The translations under genes were made by a program, and so were the position numbers. Below the pieces are notes generated by a model that saw only the letters and a program-made list of their open reading frames with translations, searched no databases and had not been told where the DNA came from. A DNA stretch of 64,000 nucleotides. Origin: CAVWDI01 sp963793095. GTDB taxonomy: Bacteria > Chloroflexota > Anaerolineae > Anaerolineales > UBA4823. Below, one piece after another: positions 46,058 to 57,126 of the stretch (position 1 is the stretch's first letter; each line of letters opens with the position of its first letter). The stretch spans positions 1,054,001-1,118,000 of the forward strand of contig CAWBYY010000011.1 of assembly GCA_963793095.1 (NCBI GenBank), in the 5' to 3' direction.

Positions 46058-48103
46058 ATGAAAACGATTTATATCCCCTTATTCTTTCTTGTTGCCACAT
46101 GCTCAGAAAAACAGCCCGGGCAACACGTACTTTTTGATCCCTCCGGCCACGATACCCTGTTGACGATAGCTGTCAACAATGGTGAAATTCAAAAAGAGAA
46201 AGGTTTCTTGCAGATGCATTTTAAAGCCGGGGAAGGAAACCCGGTTCTTGCACTTTATCCAGAAAAAGGCATATGGGATGCATCGGATCACCGATTTGTA
46301 CGATGCCACATCGAGAACCTGAGCAGTAAGCCGCAACTGGTTGAACTGGGATTCGGGAATTATGACCTAACTCTGGGTGCCACCATTGTACCTGCTTTTG
46401 GGGAAAAAGCGTTGAAGGCGGTCATATACCGGACGGAACATCCGGCGCACATTGACAGCGTGTTCCCCGTCATGCACGGAAAACCTGATGGTGTGCTCAG
46501 GGGATGGATGGCCTCCACCTATGATTCCATTGAATACATCAAACTGATCTTTCCCGAAGCACATCCCGGGAATTCTGTCCGGATTGGTAAGATCTGGTTG
46601 GAAGAACCCTATGAATTACTGTCTGAGGATGAGTTGAAGGATAAGTTTTATCCATTTGTAGACAAGTTCGGACAATACATGTATGCTGACTGGCCAGAGA
46701 AAATACATGCTGAGGAAGATTTGATAAAAAGTACCGAAAATGAAAGACAGAGTCTCACCGATCCTGAGAATATGATTGCTTGGAATCAATACGGAGGCTG
46801 GATGATCGGACCACAATTAAAATCCACGGGCAGGTTCAGGGTTGAAAAATACAAGGGGAAATGGTGGTTTGTCGATCCTGAAGGCAGGTTGTTCTGGTCC
46901 CACGGCATCGACTGTGTGGAATTCGGGACCCAGACCCGGACCAGGATCACTGAGCGGGAGCATTATTTCAGTTACCTCCCTTCCCCGAGGAGCGATGAAG
47001 CACAATTGTATCTTTTAACTGGACCGCCTGGCAAAGAAACCAGGTGGCTGAGCTTCCATGCTTTAAATCTGTACAGGAAGTATGGCGAATCCTGGAAAGA
47101 TATCAGCAATGAACACATGCACATTCGCATGCGGAACTGGGGCATGAATACGATCGGCAACTGGTCTGACCCAGGTATTTTCCTGCAACGGAAGACACCC
47201 TATGTCCTAACGGCATATTCCAGGAAGACGGGTCTGATAGCCGATCCATATGCATCCGGATTCAGGGGAGATCTGGAAAATACCCTGAAATTACAAAAGG
47301 AAGAATTGAATGATCCCTGGTGCCTGGGAGTCTTTGTGGACAATGAACTGAAATGGGGCGTTAAATGGGCTCCGAAAATCGCGGAACAGATCCAGGTGGC
47401 CCCGGAATATCAGCCTGCAAAAATGGAGTTTGTGAACCGTATGATGAAGAAGTACAGCAGCATTGAAGGATTGAACAGCGCATGGGAGACTTCCTTTTCA
47501 GATTGGAAAGGCTTGTTGGGAAACAACAGGGTAATCCCGGGTGCGGCTGAAGATATGAGGGAATTCATGAGCGCTTTTACCAGACAATATTATTCAGAGT
47601 GCCGGGAGGCAGTCAAAAATACAGATCCTGAGATGTTATACCTGGGCTGCCGGATGGATTTCCATCTTTATCCGGAAGATACCAGTCTTAACGACATCAT
47701 CAAGATCGCTGCCGAATATTGTGATGTTGTCAGCTTCAACCGGTACCGCTATACCTGCGCCGAACTGATACCTCCTGATGGTGGGGATTATCCCATCATC
47801 ATCGGTGAATTTCATTTTGGCAGCCTGGAGACCGGACTCCTGCAACCCGGTCTGCGTTACGCTGCCAATCAGGAGGAAAGGGCGGAACTATATGAGTACT
47901 ATGTCAAGAGTGCGCTCCAGAATCCATATATCGTCGGAACTCACTGGTTCCAGCTCGTAGATCAATCTGTCACCGGCCGTCCCGATGGAGAGAATTACCA
48001 GGCCGGTTTCCTGACCGTGGGGGATGTGCCCCAGGCAGAAATCATAGCAAAATCCAGAGAATTGGGACAAAACATGTATCAAATCAGAACAGATACAAAA
48101 TAA
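46058..48103 (+). CDS. Putative clan GH-A glycosidase (agarase/galactosidase-like)
   Basis: The start at 46058 gives a lipoprotein signal (MKTIYIPLFFLVATC) and 681 residues; an ATG 6 bases earlier is equally possible. An N-terminal beta-sandwich (about 25-190) precedes a TIM barrel opening with GKWWFVDPEGRLFWSHG, typical of GH50 beta-agarase and GH42-related proteins. The likely acid/base is Glu430 (VDNELKWG) and the likely nucleophile is Glu584 (IGEFHFG). Assignment to a numbered family needs a profile search. The overlap with the HTCS gene and its surface location fit initial attack on the locus' polysaccharide. Confidence 0.7.
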   Translation: MKTIYIPLFFLVATCSEKQPGQHVLFDPSGHDTLLTIAVNNGEIQKEKGFLQMHFKAGEGNPVLALYPEKGIWDASDHRFVRCHIENLSSKPQLVELGFGNYDLTLGATIVPAFGEKALKAVIYRTEHPAHIDSVFPVMHGKPDGVLRGWMASTYDSIEYIKLIFPEAHPGNSVRIGKIWLEEPYELLSEDELKDKFYPFVDKFGQYMYADWPEKIHAEEDLIKSTENERQSLTDPENMIAWNQYGGWMIGPQLKSTGRFRVEKYKGKWWFVDPEGRLFWSHGIDCVEFGTQTRTRITEREHYFSYLPSPRSDEAQLYLLTGPPGKETRWLSFHALNLYRKYGESWKDISNEHMHIRMRNWGMNTIGNWSDPGIFLQRKTPYVLTAYSRKTGLIADPYASGFRGDLENTLKLQKEELNDPWCLGVFVDNELKWGVKWAPKIAEQIQVAPEYQPAKMEFVNRMMKKYSSIEGLNSAWETSFSDWKGLLGNNRVIPGAAEDMREFMSAFTRQYYSECREAVKNTDPEMLYLGCRMDFHLYPEDTSLNDIIKIAAEYCDVVSFNRYRYTCAELIPPDGGDYPIIIGEFHFGSLETGLLQPGLRYAANQEERAELYEYYVKSALQNPYIVGTHWFQLVDQSVTGRPDGENYQAGFLTVGDVPQAEIIAKSRELGQNMYQIRTDTK

Positions 48104-48156
48104 GCTGGATCCGCTACAGAAAGCATTGTTTTGTTTCCATAAGCATGTTTATTAAG

Positions 48157-48184
48157 AACCCGGAGGATTCATTCTTTCCGGGTT
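48157..48184 (+). terminator. Hairpin after the glycosidase gene
   Basis: AACCCGGA (48157-48164) pairs perfectly with TCCGGGTT (48177-48184), 54 bases past the glycosidase stop codon. The following GTTATT is only a weak T-tract, so termination may be partial. Confidence 0.55.
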
Positions 48185-48613
48185 GTTATTGGATTGCCGG
48201 AATTGGTCTGGCAATTCAATGAAACATATTTTATGGGATCTGGCACATTTGTTATGATCTGCACATATATGCCAAATTATGAAACATTCTTTATATCCTG
48301 TCTCAAATCAATTTATTAATATGCAGAAACTGGTTGTATGTTCAGGATCACAACAAATAGAAAAAGGTCAAGGATCATGGAGGTACTGATATTCCTGATG
48401 CTCATTGCTATTTTTTTAATCGTGATCCTGATCCTGAAATGAAATGTTGGCAGGACCTGGCAGGGAATTTCGTCAGATTGAGTTGCTGGTAATTTTCTAT
48501 TTAGAAGAAATATAAAGTATTTCGATTTGTATTAATATAATTGTTTTTTGAAAGTAATTTTTATATCTAGTATAACATTGTATGGTGGCCAAACCCGGTA
48601 ATCCGGTTAAATA
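48185..48613. other. Intergenic region ahead of the FAS1/SusC operon
   Basis: This stretch of about 430 bases is AT-rich, especially 48480-48600. A possible promoter is TTTG at 48547-48550 with TAACATTG at 48573-48580, but the spacing (22) and one base differ from the usual pattern. A hydrophobic 21-codon frame is listed separately. Nothing else is recognised. Confidence 0.4.
48377..48442 (+). CDS. Possible 21-residue membrane mini-protein
   Basis: ATG at 48377 opens a frame of 21 codons that is almost wholly hydrophobic (MEVLIFLMLIAIFLIVILIL then K), enough for one membrane helix. A purine-rich GGTCAAGGATC lies just before the start. Such short hydrophobic frames can occur by chance in this base composition, so this is only a candidate. 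Confidence 0.25.
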   Translation: MEVLIFLMLIAIFLIVILILK

Positions 48614-50752
48614 ATGAATTCACCGAGACTTCTAAACCTTCGAATCTGTGGGATTCTGTTAATTCTCATTATTCTTTCAGGCTGCACCAAAGAATTTGAT
48701 GAATATTACAAAGTCCCTGAGGGATTGATCGGCACCATTCTGGATGTGCTTGAGGAGGATGGTAACTACACGCAATTTATCAAGGCGGTTGAACTGGTGG
48801 ATTACGATGATGTTCTGGGTAAGACAGGCAATTTTACCGTTTTCGCACCCAATGATGCTGCCTTTTCAGAATTCTTTACTGAATCCGGTTATAATTCTCT
48901 TGAAGACATCCCCGAAGAGGAGCTTGAGGGGATTGTTTTCTACCATATTATGTTCTGGGCATATTCGAAGTTCATGCTCTTATATGGTTTGGGTGTGCAG
49001 GATGAAACCATCGAATACCCTACGCTGAACTTTAAAAAACCCACAAAGTACGTTCCTGCCACTACCATTGAATATGATACACTCGGCAGGATGTATGATG
49101 TCTATCATGAACCGAAATTTATTCCGGTATATTCAGATGAGTTGTTTTCAGACCTGGAAGAGGATGCCTCGGAAAATTATTCATTTTTATATCCCGGTAG
49201 TGTCTTCGGGGGCTTCCATATTGACCGGGCAGAAGTGATCGAACAGGATGTTCCGGCCCAGAATGGATGGATACACAAAATCGACAAGGTACTTATTCCT
49301 CCTGACAATCACGATCAAATCCTGCAGAAGAAGGAGGAATTCAGCGTGTATAAAGAATTGCTTGAAAAAAACACATTTTTCCAGTACAGCAGTTCCTATA
49401 CTACAGCCCAGGACAATGATGGTGATGTTGATGAAGATGGGGAGCTGGATTCACTTTTCCTGAAAATGAACAGTATTTTTCCCCTGGGAGCTTCATTGGA
49501 TATTGAGAATGTATCTTTTGACGGACAACAGAATATCCTGACACTTTTTGCTCCAACCAACCAGGCACTGCAAAACTTTTTAACAGAACGGACAACGGGA
49601 TACAATACAATATTTGATATTGGTGAATACTGGATTAACTGGTACCTGAGCCATTACATTGGATTGAACTATTGGCCATCAGGTTTCAGCAGCCTGACGG
49701 AGGACTGGCCCCTGGACCTGACCTCATCACTGGTGGACTGCAATATAAGTGAAGGTGATATATACTATTCTCAGACAGCAAGCAATGGTCCGTTTTGTGG
49801 CATCAACAAGTATTTCCTGCCGAAAATATTTGAATCTATAGCACAGCCGATCTATGGCAATAGTGAGTATGAATGGTTCTGTAACATGCTGGTATTTTAC
49901 CTTACCGACAGGCTGCTGAATGAAGAGAACCTTGAATTTACCCTTTTTACGCCTAAAAACAGTGCCATCCAGAAGGCAGGTTATATTTTCCGGGATGGAC
50001 TGGGCGGATTTGGATTGTATGGACCGGATCCCTTTTATCCCATTTCTAGAAAGGAGGCCACGGATATCGTAAATTCACACATTATTTTTGGTGCGCTGTC
50101 TGAGAGCGATTTTGAGGAAGGCACTTTTATTGAAACCTCACAGAGTACTTATCTGGCTGTGGAACAGGATGGGATCTATGCAGGTGGTGACGTGACCCCT
50201 TCAAAAATAGGTGCATCGGAGATTGTCGGGAGCAAGGGAATTGTTTATGAGATTGACAGGATGTTTGTTGCCCCAAACGAATCCATTTTCGAAATTATTT
50301 CAGACCCGGCCGTCTACCCTCAATACCAGAAGTTTTACCAGTTGTGCTACGAATCAGGCTTATTTATCCTGGATAGCGATTTCAGGCCAGAGAGTCTTGA
50401 TAATGTCTCGGTGGGAACTTATTACAGCTGTTTTATCCCAACCAATGAGGCCCTGGAAGCCGCCATTACGAACGGATCCATACCTGCCGGGAATGATTCA
50501 ATTCAGCAATTTCTCCGGTACCATTTTGTGGAAGGTGTGATCTTCCCGGATGGAGAAAAATCCGGGACATTTAATACAACTAGGATTGACGAGGAAAGCG
50601 GTTACCTGTTCAATACGATAGAAGTTCTGAACCAGAAATATGACCTGAGAATTAAAGATAACCTGGGGAACATCAGAAATGTTGTAAGCCCGAATCACAT
50701 AGTGGAAGATGGAGTGATCCACCAGATTGATTCATGTCTGTATTTCCAGTAA
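48614..50752 (+). CDS. Multi-FAS1 (fasciclin) surface lipoprotein, intact
   Basis: This 712-residue lipoprotein has Cys24 in the lipobox (LILSGC) and about four FAS1-like domains. Their hallmark segments are FTVFAPNDAAF near residue 77, LTLFAPTNQAL near 312, FTLFTPKNSAI near 443 and CFIPTNEAL near 608, each followed by a YH-type motif such as VFYHIMF or LRYHFVEG. FAS1 domains usually mediate adhesion or carbohydrate binding. Its position 10 bases before the first SusC gene suggests a surface glycan-binding role in the same operon. It is the last gene of the window without frameshifts. Confidence 0.85.
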   Translation: MNSPRLLNLRICGILLILIILSGCTKEFDEYYKVPEGLIGTILDVLEEDGNYTQFIKAVELVDYDDVLGKTGNFTVFAPNDAAFSEFFTESGYNSLEDIPEEELEGIVFYHIMFWAYSKFMLLYGLGVQDETIEYPTLNFKKPTKYVPATTIEYDTLGRMYDVYHEPKFIPVYSDELFSDLEEDASENYSFLYPGSVFGGFHIDRAEVIEQDVPAQNGWIHKIDKVLIPPDNHDQILQKKEEFSVYKELLEKNTFFQYSSSYTTAQDNDGDVDEDGELDSLFLKMNSIFPLGASLDIENVSFDGQQNILTLFAPTNQALQNFLTERTTGYNTIFDIGEYWINWYLSHYIGLNYWPSGFSSLTEDWPLDLTSSLVDCNISEGDIYYSQTASNGPFCGINKYFLPKIFESIAQPIYGNSEYEWFCNMLVFYLTDRLLNEENLEFTLFTPKNSAIQKAGYIFRDGLGGFGLYGPDPFYPISRKEATDIVNSHIIFGALSESDFEEGTFIETSQSTYLAVEQDGIYAGGDVTPSKIGASEIVGSKGIVYEIDRMFVAPNESIFEIISDPAVYPQYQKFYQLCYESGLFILDSDFRPESLDNVSVGTYYSCFIPTNEALEAAITNGSIPAGNDSIQQFLRYHFVEGVIFPDGEKSGTFNTTRIDEESGYLFNTIEVLNQKYDLRIKDNLGNIRNVVSPNHIVEDGVIHQIDSCLYFQ

Positions 50753-50762
50753 TTAAGGCATT

Positions 50763-53700
50763 ATGATGAAAAGATATCCTATCGTTTTTCTGATTTTAAT
50801 GCTGCCTCTTATCAGTGCCTTCAGCCAGGTCCCATCGGTACTCAAGGGGAAGGTGATTGATGAGGGAACAGGGGAATCCCTGATTGGTGTTACCGTCATC
50901 GAGGTCAACGAATTGAACAGGACCTTAAATGGAACTGTTACGGATCTGAACGGGAATTTTACGCTGAGACTTTCCAATCCGGATACGAAAGTAAAGATCT
51001 CATACATCGGTTTCAGGACCGAGGAACATGATATATCCGGACAAACCTTTCTGGAGATTGACCTGGAAGAAGAAACACAATTGCTCGATGAAGTAGTCGT
51101 AACTGCTGAAGGCAAAAAGGTGGGTGGATTTATTCCAGTGTCAGAAAGGGATCTGACAGGTGCCGTATCAACGGTTGAAATGAAGGAACTGGAGGAGGTA
51201 AAAGTTTCTTCAGTGGGTGAGATGCTGCAGGGCCGTGCCAGCAATGTTGATATTACCATGGCCTCGGGAGACCCGGGAGCCGGTATGTCGGTAAGGATCA
51301 GGGGCACAGCCTCAATCAGCGGTTCTAACCAGCCCCTTATCGTGGTGGACGGAGTCCCGTTTGAGATTCAATTGGATAATGACTTTGATTTTTCCGCTGT
51401 CACGCAGGAACAGTTCAGCGGCCTGCTGAATATCGCTCCCGAAGATATCCTTGCCATACAGGTCCTGAAGGATGCAGCTGCGACAGCTGTATGGGGTTCG
51501 AGGGGTGCGAACGGGGTACTGTTGATCGAAACCAAGAGGGGTGTTCAAGGGCAAGACAACTTTCGATTACCTATATAAACTGAGTATTCTCCAGCAACCC
51601 AGATCCATCCCATTGCTGGATGGTGATTCCTATTCCATGCTGATGCTCGAGGGAATTTTAAATTCCGGATCAACAGAGATCCCCAAGGAACTTTCCTATG
51701 ATAAGAATTGGGAGGAATACCATAACTACTCCCAGAACACAGACTGGCTGGATGAAATTACCCAGACCGGTATTGCACACGACCATAATTTATCATTGAT
51801 GGGAGGTGGTGAAAGCGCCCTCTACAGGTTCTCACTCGGATACCTGGACCAGGAAGGGACGACCAAGGGTACACATTTCACAAGATTCACATCCCGGTTT
51901 AACCTGGACTATCATGTTTCCCGAAAGTTGCTTTTTTCCGGGGACCTGTCCTATGCTTATTCGGATAATGACCTGAGCTACAGGGAAAATTCTGATAATT
52001 ACAGGATGCAAGGGGACTCCGTGAACTGGCCTATATCAAGGCACCCAATATGAGTATTTATGACTATGATGCCGAAGGCAACCTGTCGGATAATTATTTT
52101 TCACCGGGTGAGAATTTCCAGGGGACGGGATCCCAATGGTACAATCCCCTGGCCATGGCAAACGAGTCTACCTGGAACCGGAAACAGCACCGCCTGAGGA
52201 CCAAATTTCAGCTGAAGTATAATATCCTGGATAATCTTGTTTTTCAGAGTTTTGTGGCCTATGATCTGGATAACCAACTGGAAAATAAATTCCTGCCACA
52301 GAATGTTACCGGAATGCACTGGACATCCTCATCTGTAAATCTTGCTTCCGGAATGGACTTTCAGAGTTCTGTTCTGGAGACCCAGTCACAGCTGGTCTAT
52401 ACCTTATTGAAGAGGCAACAGGCACAAGCTGACCTCCATGTTGCCATTTACCCTCTCTGATAAAAAGAACGGATGGTATTATGGCAGCACATCCAACCTG
52501 CCTTCCTCCTACCTGATCAATTATGCCCAGCCTGCCCCGGTTTATTGGATCGGTAGACGGATACAGCCAGAACAGGATGGTGGCCTTCCTTGGTTTTGCA
52601 CACTATTCCCTGCTGGACAGGTATATGGTTCAGTTCAATATCCGCAGGGAGGGCTCATCAAGGTTCGGATATGAATCCAGGTGGGGAACCTTCCCTTCCA
52701 TTTCCGTTGCGTACCGGATCTCGTCGGAACCATTTATGAAGGAGCTTCAAATTTCTGAATGACCTGAAACTGAGATACAGTTACGGTGTGAACGGGAACC
52801 AGCCCGGAAGCAGTTATGGTTATTTCAACCTCTACAGTACCGGGCAGGAGTACATCGATATGCCGGTTGTGATCCCCACCAATTTGCAGCTTGATCATTT
52901 CAGGTGGGAAAAGAACTCACAGATCAATTACGGTCTGGACCTTTTTGCTTTCAATAATTACCTGGAAGTGCATTTTGATGTCTACAATCAGAAAAGCAAG
53001 GACCTGATCTGGGAAGAACCTGGATCTGCCCAGTCCACTTCAGGATTCCCAAATATTACCAGGAACTGGGGATCCATGGATAACCGGGGTTGGGAAGTAA
53101 TGTTTGTGACGGATATAGTAAGAAAGGAGAAGCTTCAACTGGACGTCAATTTCAATATTGCCCATAACGAGAACAGGATCACGGAGATCCCGGAGAATTT
53201 CGATTTTGAAATGAAATCGGAAGGCGAAAACGGACAGTACGCCCGAAGAGCCAGTGGAAGGTCACCCCATTGGTGCATTTTACGGATTCAGATACCTGGG
53301 TGTCTATCCCACCGATGCAGATGCAGTGGCCCACGACGGGGATGAGAACATGATTAAGGATATGGAAGGAAATCCTCTTTATATGAGGTATGGAAATGCC
53401 GACGGTTACCGGTTCAGGGGTGGAGATGCCATTTACGAGGATATCAATCATGATGGTTTGATCAATGAACTGGATATTGTTTGGCTGGGGGATTCCAATC
53501 CCAGGTTTCTGGGTGGTTTCGGATCCAAAGTCAGGTGGGGGAACTTCATTGCACCCTCTTCTTCCACTACCGGCTGGGACAGGATATTGTGAACCGGACC
53601 AAGATGAACAATGAGAATATGTATGACAGGAACAACCAGAGTGTTTCCGTACTGAACCGCTGGAGAAGGCAGGGAGATATAACCGATATCCCAAGGGCAC

Positions 53701-53993
53701 TCTATCACCAGGGATATAACTGGCTCGGTTCTGACCGTTTTGTGGAGGATGCATCTTTTGTCAGGTTTAAGAGTGCCAGCATCAGCTATAGTTTCAGGAA
53801 AGTTGCCGGCAAGATCAGGCTGAAGGATTTCAAATTGCATTTTATGGTATATAACCTGTATACCTGGACCAGTTATACGGGGGTGGATCCGGAAGTTCCC
53901 ATGTTCAGCAACGATCCATTTTTCATTGGGGAGGATAAAGCAGATACGCCACCTCCGCAGAGTTATATTTTCAGTATCAATATTAAATTCTGA
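50763..53993 (+). pseudogene. SusC-type TonB-dependent transporter, frameshifted
   Basis: This is a complete SusC-like outer membrane transporter in several frames. It has a signal peptide, a carboxypeptidase-regulatory-like domain (LKGKVIDEGTGESLIGVTV), the TonB box/plug (LDEVVVTAEG, LIVVDGVPFE, ILKDAAATAVWGSRGANGVLLIETKRG), and a beta-barrel to the terminal SYIFSINIKF. Shifts lie near 51545, 52030, 52445, 52540, 52750, 53255 and 53550; both insertions and deletions are implied. Every frame keeps good family similarity. With SusD (12 bases downstream) it would import oligosaccharides across the outer membrane. Confidence 0.85.
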
Positions 53994-54005
53994 AAATGGT
54001 ATGAA

Positions 54006-55539
54006 ATGAATAAATGGCTCAGATATGGCCTGATGATTATCCTGAGCATCTTCCCAGGATGCTCGGACTGGCTGCACCTGGAGCCTGAGAGTGAGCTGAC
54101 CAGGGAGGAATTCTGGCAAACCGGAGATGATGTAGAGGCAGTGGTGGCCGGAACTTACAAAGAACTGGCTGGGATTGTTGAGAGACTTTTTAAATGGGGA
54201 GAATTCAGAGCGGACCTGTTGGTTCCGGGACCAAACATTTCCGCTGATGACAGGAGGATCATGGACGGATTTATCTATCCGGAAAACGAGCTCAACCATT
54301 GGGGCCAGTTGTACCGAACCATCAATTTTGCCAATACGGTCCTTAAATTCTCTCCCTAGTTGTGGTGACGGGATCAGACCTTCGATGAAAACGAGAGCAA
54401 GGCATTTGAAGCTGAAGCCCTGTATCTGAGGAGCCTATGCTATTTTTACCTGGTACGGATCTTCAGGGATGTTCCCCTGGTTCTTGAAGCATCTGAAAAT
54501 GATGCACAGGATTATTATCCGGCTGTCAGCTCCGAACAGGAAATCTTTCTGCAGATCATCGATGACCTGCAGATTGCGGCAAAGAATTTGCCTACTTCCT
54601 ATGGAAGAAAGGAGTATGATAAAGGCAGGGCAACCAAATCAGCTGCCTACGCCCTGATGGCAGATGTATACCTTTATTTTGAAAAATACCAGGCCTGTAT
54701 TGATGCCTGCAACCAGGTGATAGGCAGTGGATTATTCGGGCTGATCGACGGAGAAGACTGGTTCATGAATTTCTTCCCGGGGAATTCCAATGAGAGCATT
54801 TTCGAGATCCAGTTTGACAAAGAACTGGATCAGACCAACCTGTTGTACCAGATGCTGGCCCCTAATCCCAGGGATGGGACATACCCGGACGGAAATGATG
54901 AATTCAGGGTATCTCCCTATTTCGTGACTGAATTTGAAAAGTATCCGAGTGACAGGAGAGCAGGGAACCGGACATATCTGACCTATTCGGGAGGAGGGTG
55001 GTACGTTTATGCAGCCTCACATGTACTGTGGAAATATGTCGGTACTGAAGGCACTCCCAGCACGGCCACAGGCTCTTCAGCAAGTGGTTACCGGGTTGGA
55101 AACCAGGAAAGCGATGCCAACTGGATTGTCTACCGTTATCCGGATATCCTGTTAATGAAAGCCGAAGCCCTGGTTCAGCAGAATGATTTCGGACAGGCTG
55201 TCCAGCTGATAAATCAAGTTAGAACAAGGGCACTGATAGAACCTGTTGAAGACATCTCCAATAAGAATACCCTGGAGGATATCATTCTGGAGGAGCGGGC
55301 CAAGGAATTTTGCGGAGAAGGCAAACGCTGGTTTGACCTGATCCGGATTGGCAGAAGAAATAATTTTGAAAGGAAGGATAAGCTTCATTGAGATTCTCGC
55401 TGACAATAAATCCTATGAGGAAGCGAAGATCATCAGGAGCAAGTATTCCAATCCCAACAGCTGGTACCTGCCCATTCATCAGGATGAGATTGATCAGAAC
55501 AATAAACTGGTTCAAAATCCATATTATATAAACCAGTGA
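54006..55539 (+). pseudogene. SusD-type glycan-binding lipoprotein, frameshifted
   Basis: An N-terminal lipoprotein signal (LSIFPGC, Cys19) is followed by the typical SusD start (DWLHLEPESELTREEFW). Helical TPR-like segments (EAEALYLRSLCYFYLVRIFRDVPLV, AAYALMADVYLYFEKY) and the conserved C-terminal part (YPDILLMKAEALVQ, ILEERAKEFCGEGKRWFDLIR) come next, ending with NPYYINQ at 55539. Two shifts are needed, near 54360 and 55375. SusD caps the SusC pore and binds the incoming glycan. Confidence 0.85.
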
Positions 55540-55560
55540 GGGATATGAAAGTATCAAGGG

Positions 55561-57126
55561 ATGACATATCAATATTGGATACTGTTCTCTTTTGCAGTCA
55601 GTTCACTTTTGACAAGTTGTCAGGAGGAAGAAGCGATGGAGGTATTTTTTGAGGAGGATGAGCTGCTGATCTCAGATTATCTGGAGGAGCATTCGGAAAA
55701 GTATAGTTCACACTGATCAGGGTACTTGAGATGACGAACCTGAAAACCACCCTTAATGCTTATGGACACTATACCTTTTTTGCACCTGATGATGATGCCT
55801 TCGATACATTTCTTGCTCAGCAGGGCAAATCCTCAGTTGAGGAATTTGATCCGGCATACCTTACCACACTGGTCAGGTACCACCTGCTCGATATTGAGAT
55901 TGAAAGTGCATACTTCAGGGATGGTGTTATACAGGATACAACCTATTCAGGGGATCAACCTGGTGGTAACATTTTCTGCAGGTGGACTTGAAACCATCAT
56001 GGTCAATGATGCCACTATCACTGAACGTGATATTCATGTCGAGAATGGCATCATCCACAGAATAGATAAGGTTCTTAAACCGATTATCGGATCCATACTT
56101 GATCGGATCAAGGAGTTTGAAGGATACCATATCTTTTCGGAAGCCCTTGAAATTTCTGGCCTGTCAGATACCCTGGACATTATCAGGATTGATCTGAATG
56201 AAGATATCTTTATCCGGAGCAGATTCACAATTTTCGTTGAATCCGATGATGTTTATAGGCAGGAAGGGATAAATACTGCGAACGATCTGGTAGCAAAGTA
56301 TTCGAATACAGGTGATCCCACATCCCGAGACGACGGATTTTACCAGTATATGGGCTATCATGTTGTTCCCGGTTTGCATTTCCTGAATGAGATAGATTCC
56401 TTCAATTATCCCACCCTGGCTGAAAACCAACTGATCAATGTAAAGGTAGCTGAGAAAATATACCTTAACCCGGGACAGGGAGATGGGGATGGACAAGGGG
56501 ATGGCTCATCCATATTGGTAGTAGAGGAGCAATCCAACCGGCAGGCCAAGAATGGTGTATTTCATGAAATTGATCAGCTGCTGGTACCCGTGGAACCTAC
56601 TCCGGCCTACCTGGTAGTAGACCTTACAGATTACCAGGGCATCACCCTGGGGAATGAATATACCGAAGAAGATCTTGAGGATATTCCGGGTATAACCACC
56701 GAAAATACAGGTATTTACTTCAGGAACTCCATCCTGGGGGATGGTGAGACCAACCTCCAGACCACCAGCAACATGGCGGGATGGATGGTAGCATTCGAAT
56801 TAGCGCCCATATTACGTGGCAGATATGATGTCTATGTGTATTTTGCCTCCTCTAGTAATAATACAAACCAGGTGCAGGGATTCTGGGATGGAGCACGTTT
56901 CGGCCCTGTTCTAGACTTTCAGCACCAGCGGAGAGATCCTGAGGCAGATAGTTGGCTAAGGGAATTTAATACCAATAATTATATCGGCAGGCTTCTTTTA
57001 ACAGAAACAACATCACACACGTTAAAGTTTATTTCCCTGGGAGGCGGTTTCGGGAATTTTGATTACCTGGTATTCCGAGCCGATAAAAGATTAGCATGCA
57101 ATGTCACTGTAAAAATAGAATCCTGA
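55561..57126 (+). pseudogene. FAS1 lipoprotein A, frameshifted
   Basis: ATG at 55561 opens a lipoprotein signal ending at Cys20 (SSLLTSC), then acidic EEDELLISDYLEEH. After a shift near 55712 comes a FAS1 domain (LNAYGHYTFFAPDDDAF); after another near 55970 a long frame carries the second half of that domain (VENGIIHRIDKVL), a second FAS1-like domain, and a C-terminal beta-sandwich (VVDLTDYQGITLG to FGNFDYLVF) that resembles a carbohydrate-binding module. It is closely similar to the next gene. A surface glycan-binding role beside SusCD is likely. Confidence 0.7.

Noticed and set aside
51540..53600. Programmed frameshifting in SusC
   Set aside because: There are too many shifts of mixed direction, no repeated slippery sequence, and neighbouring genes show the same problem.
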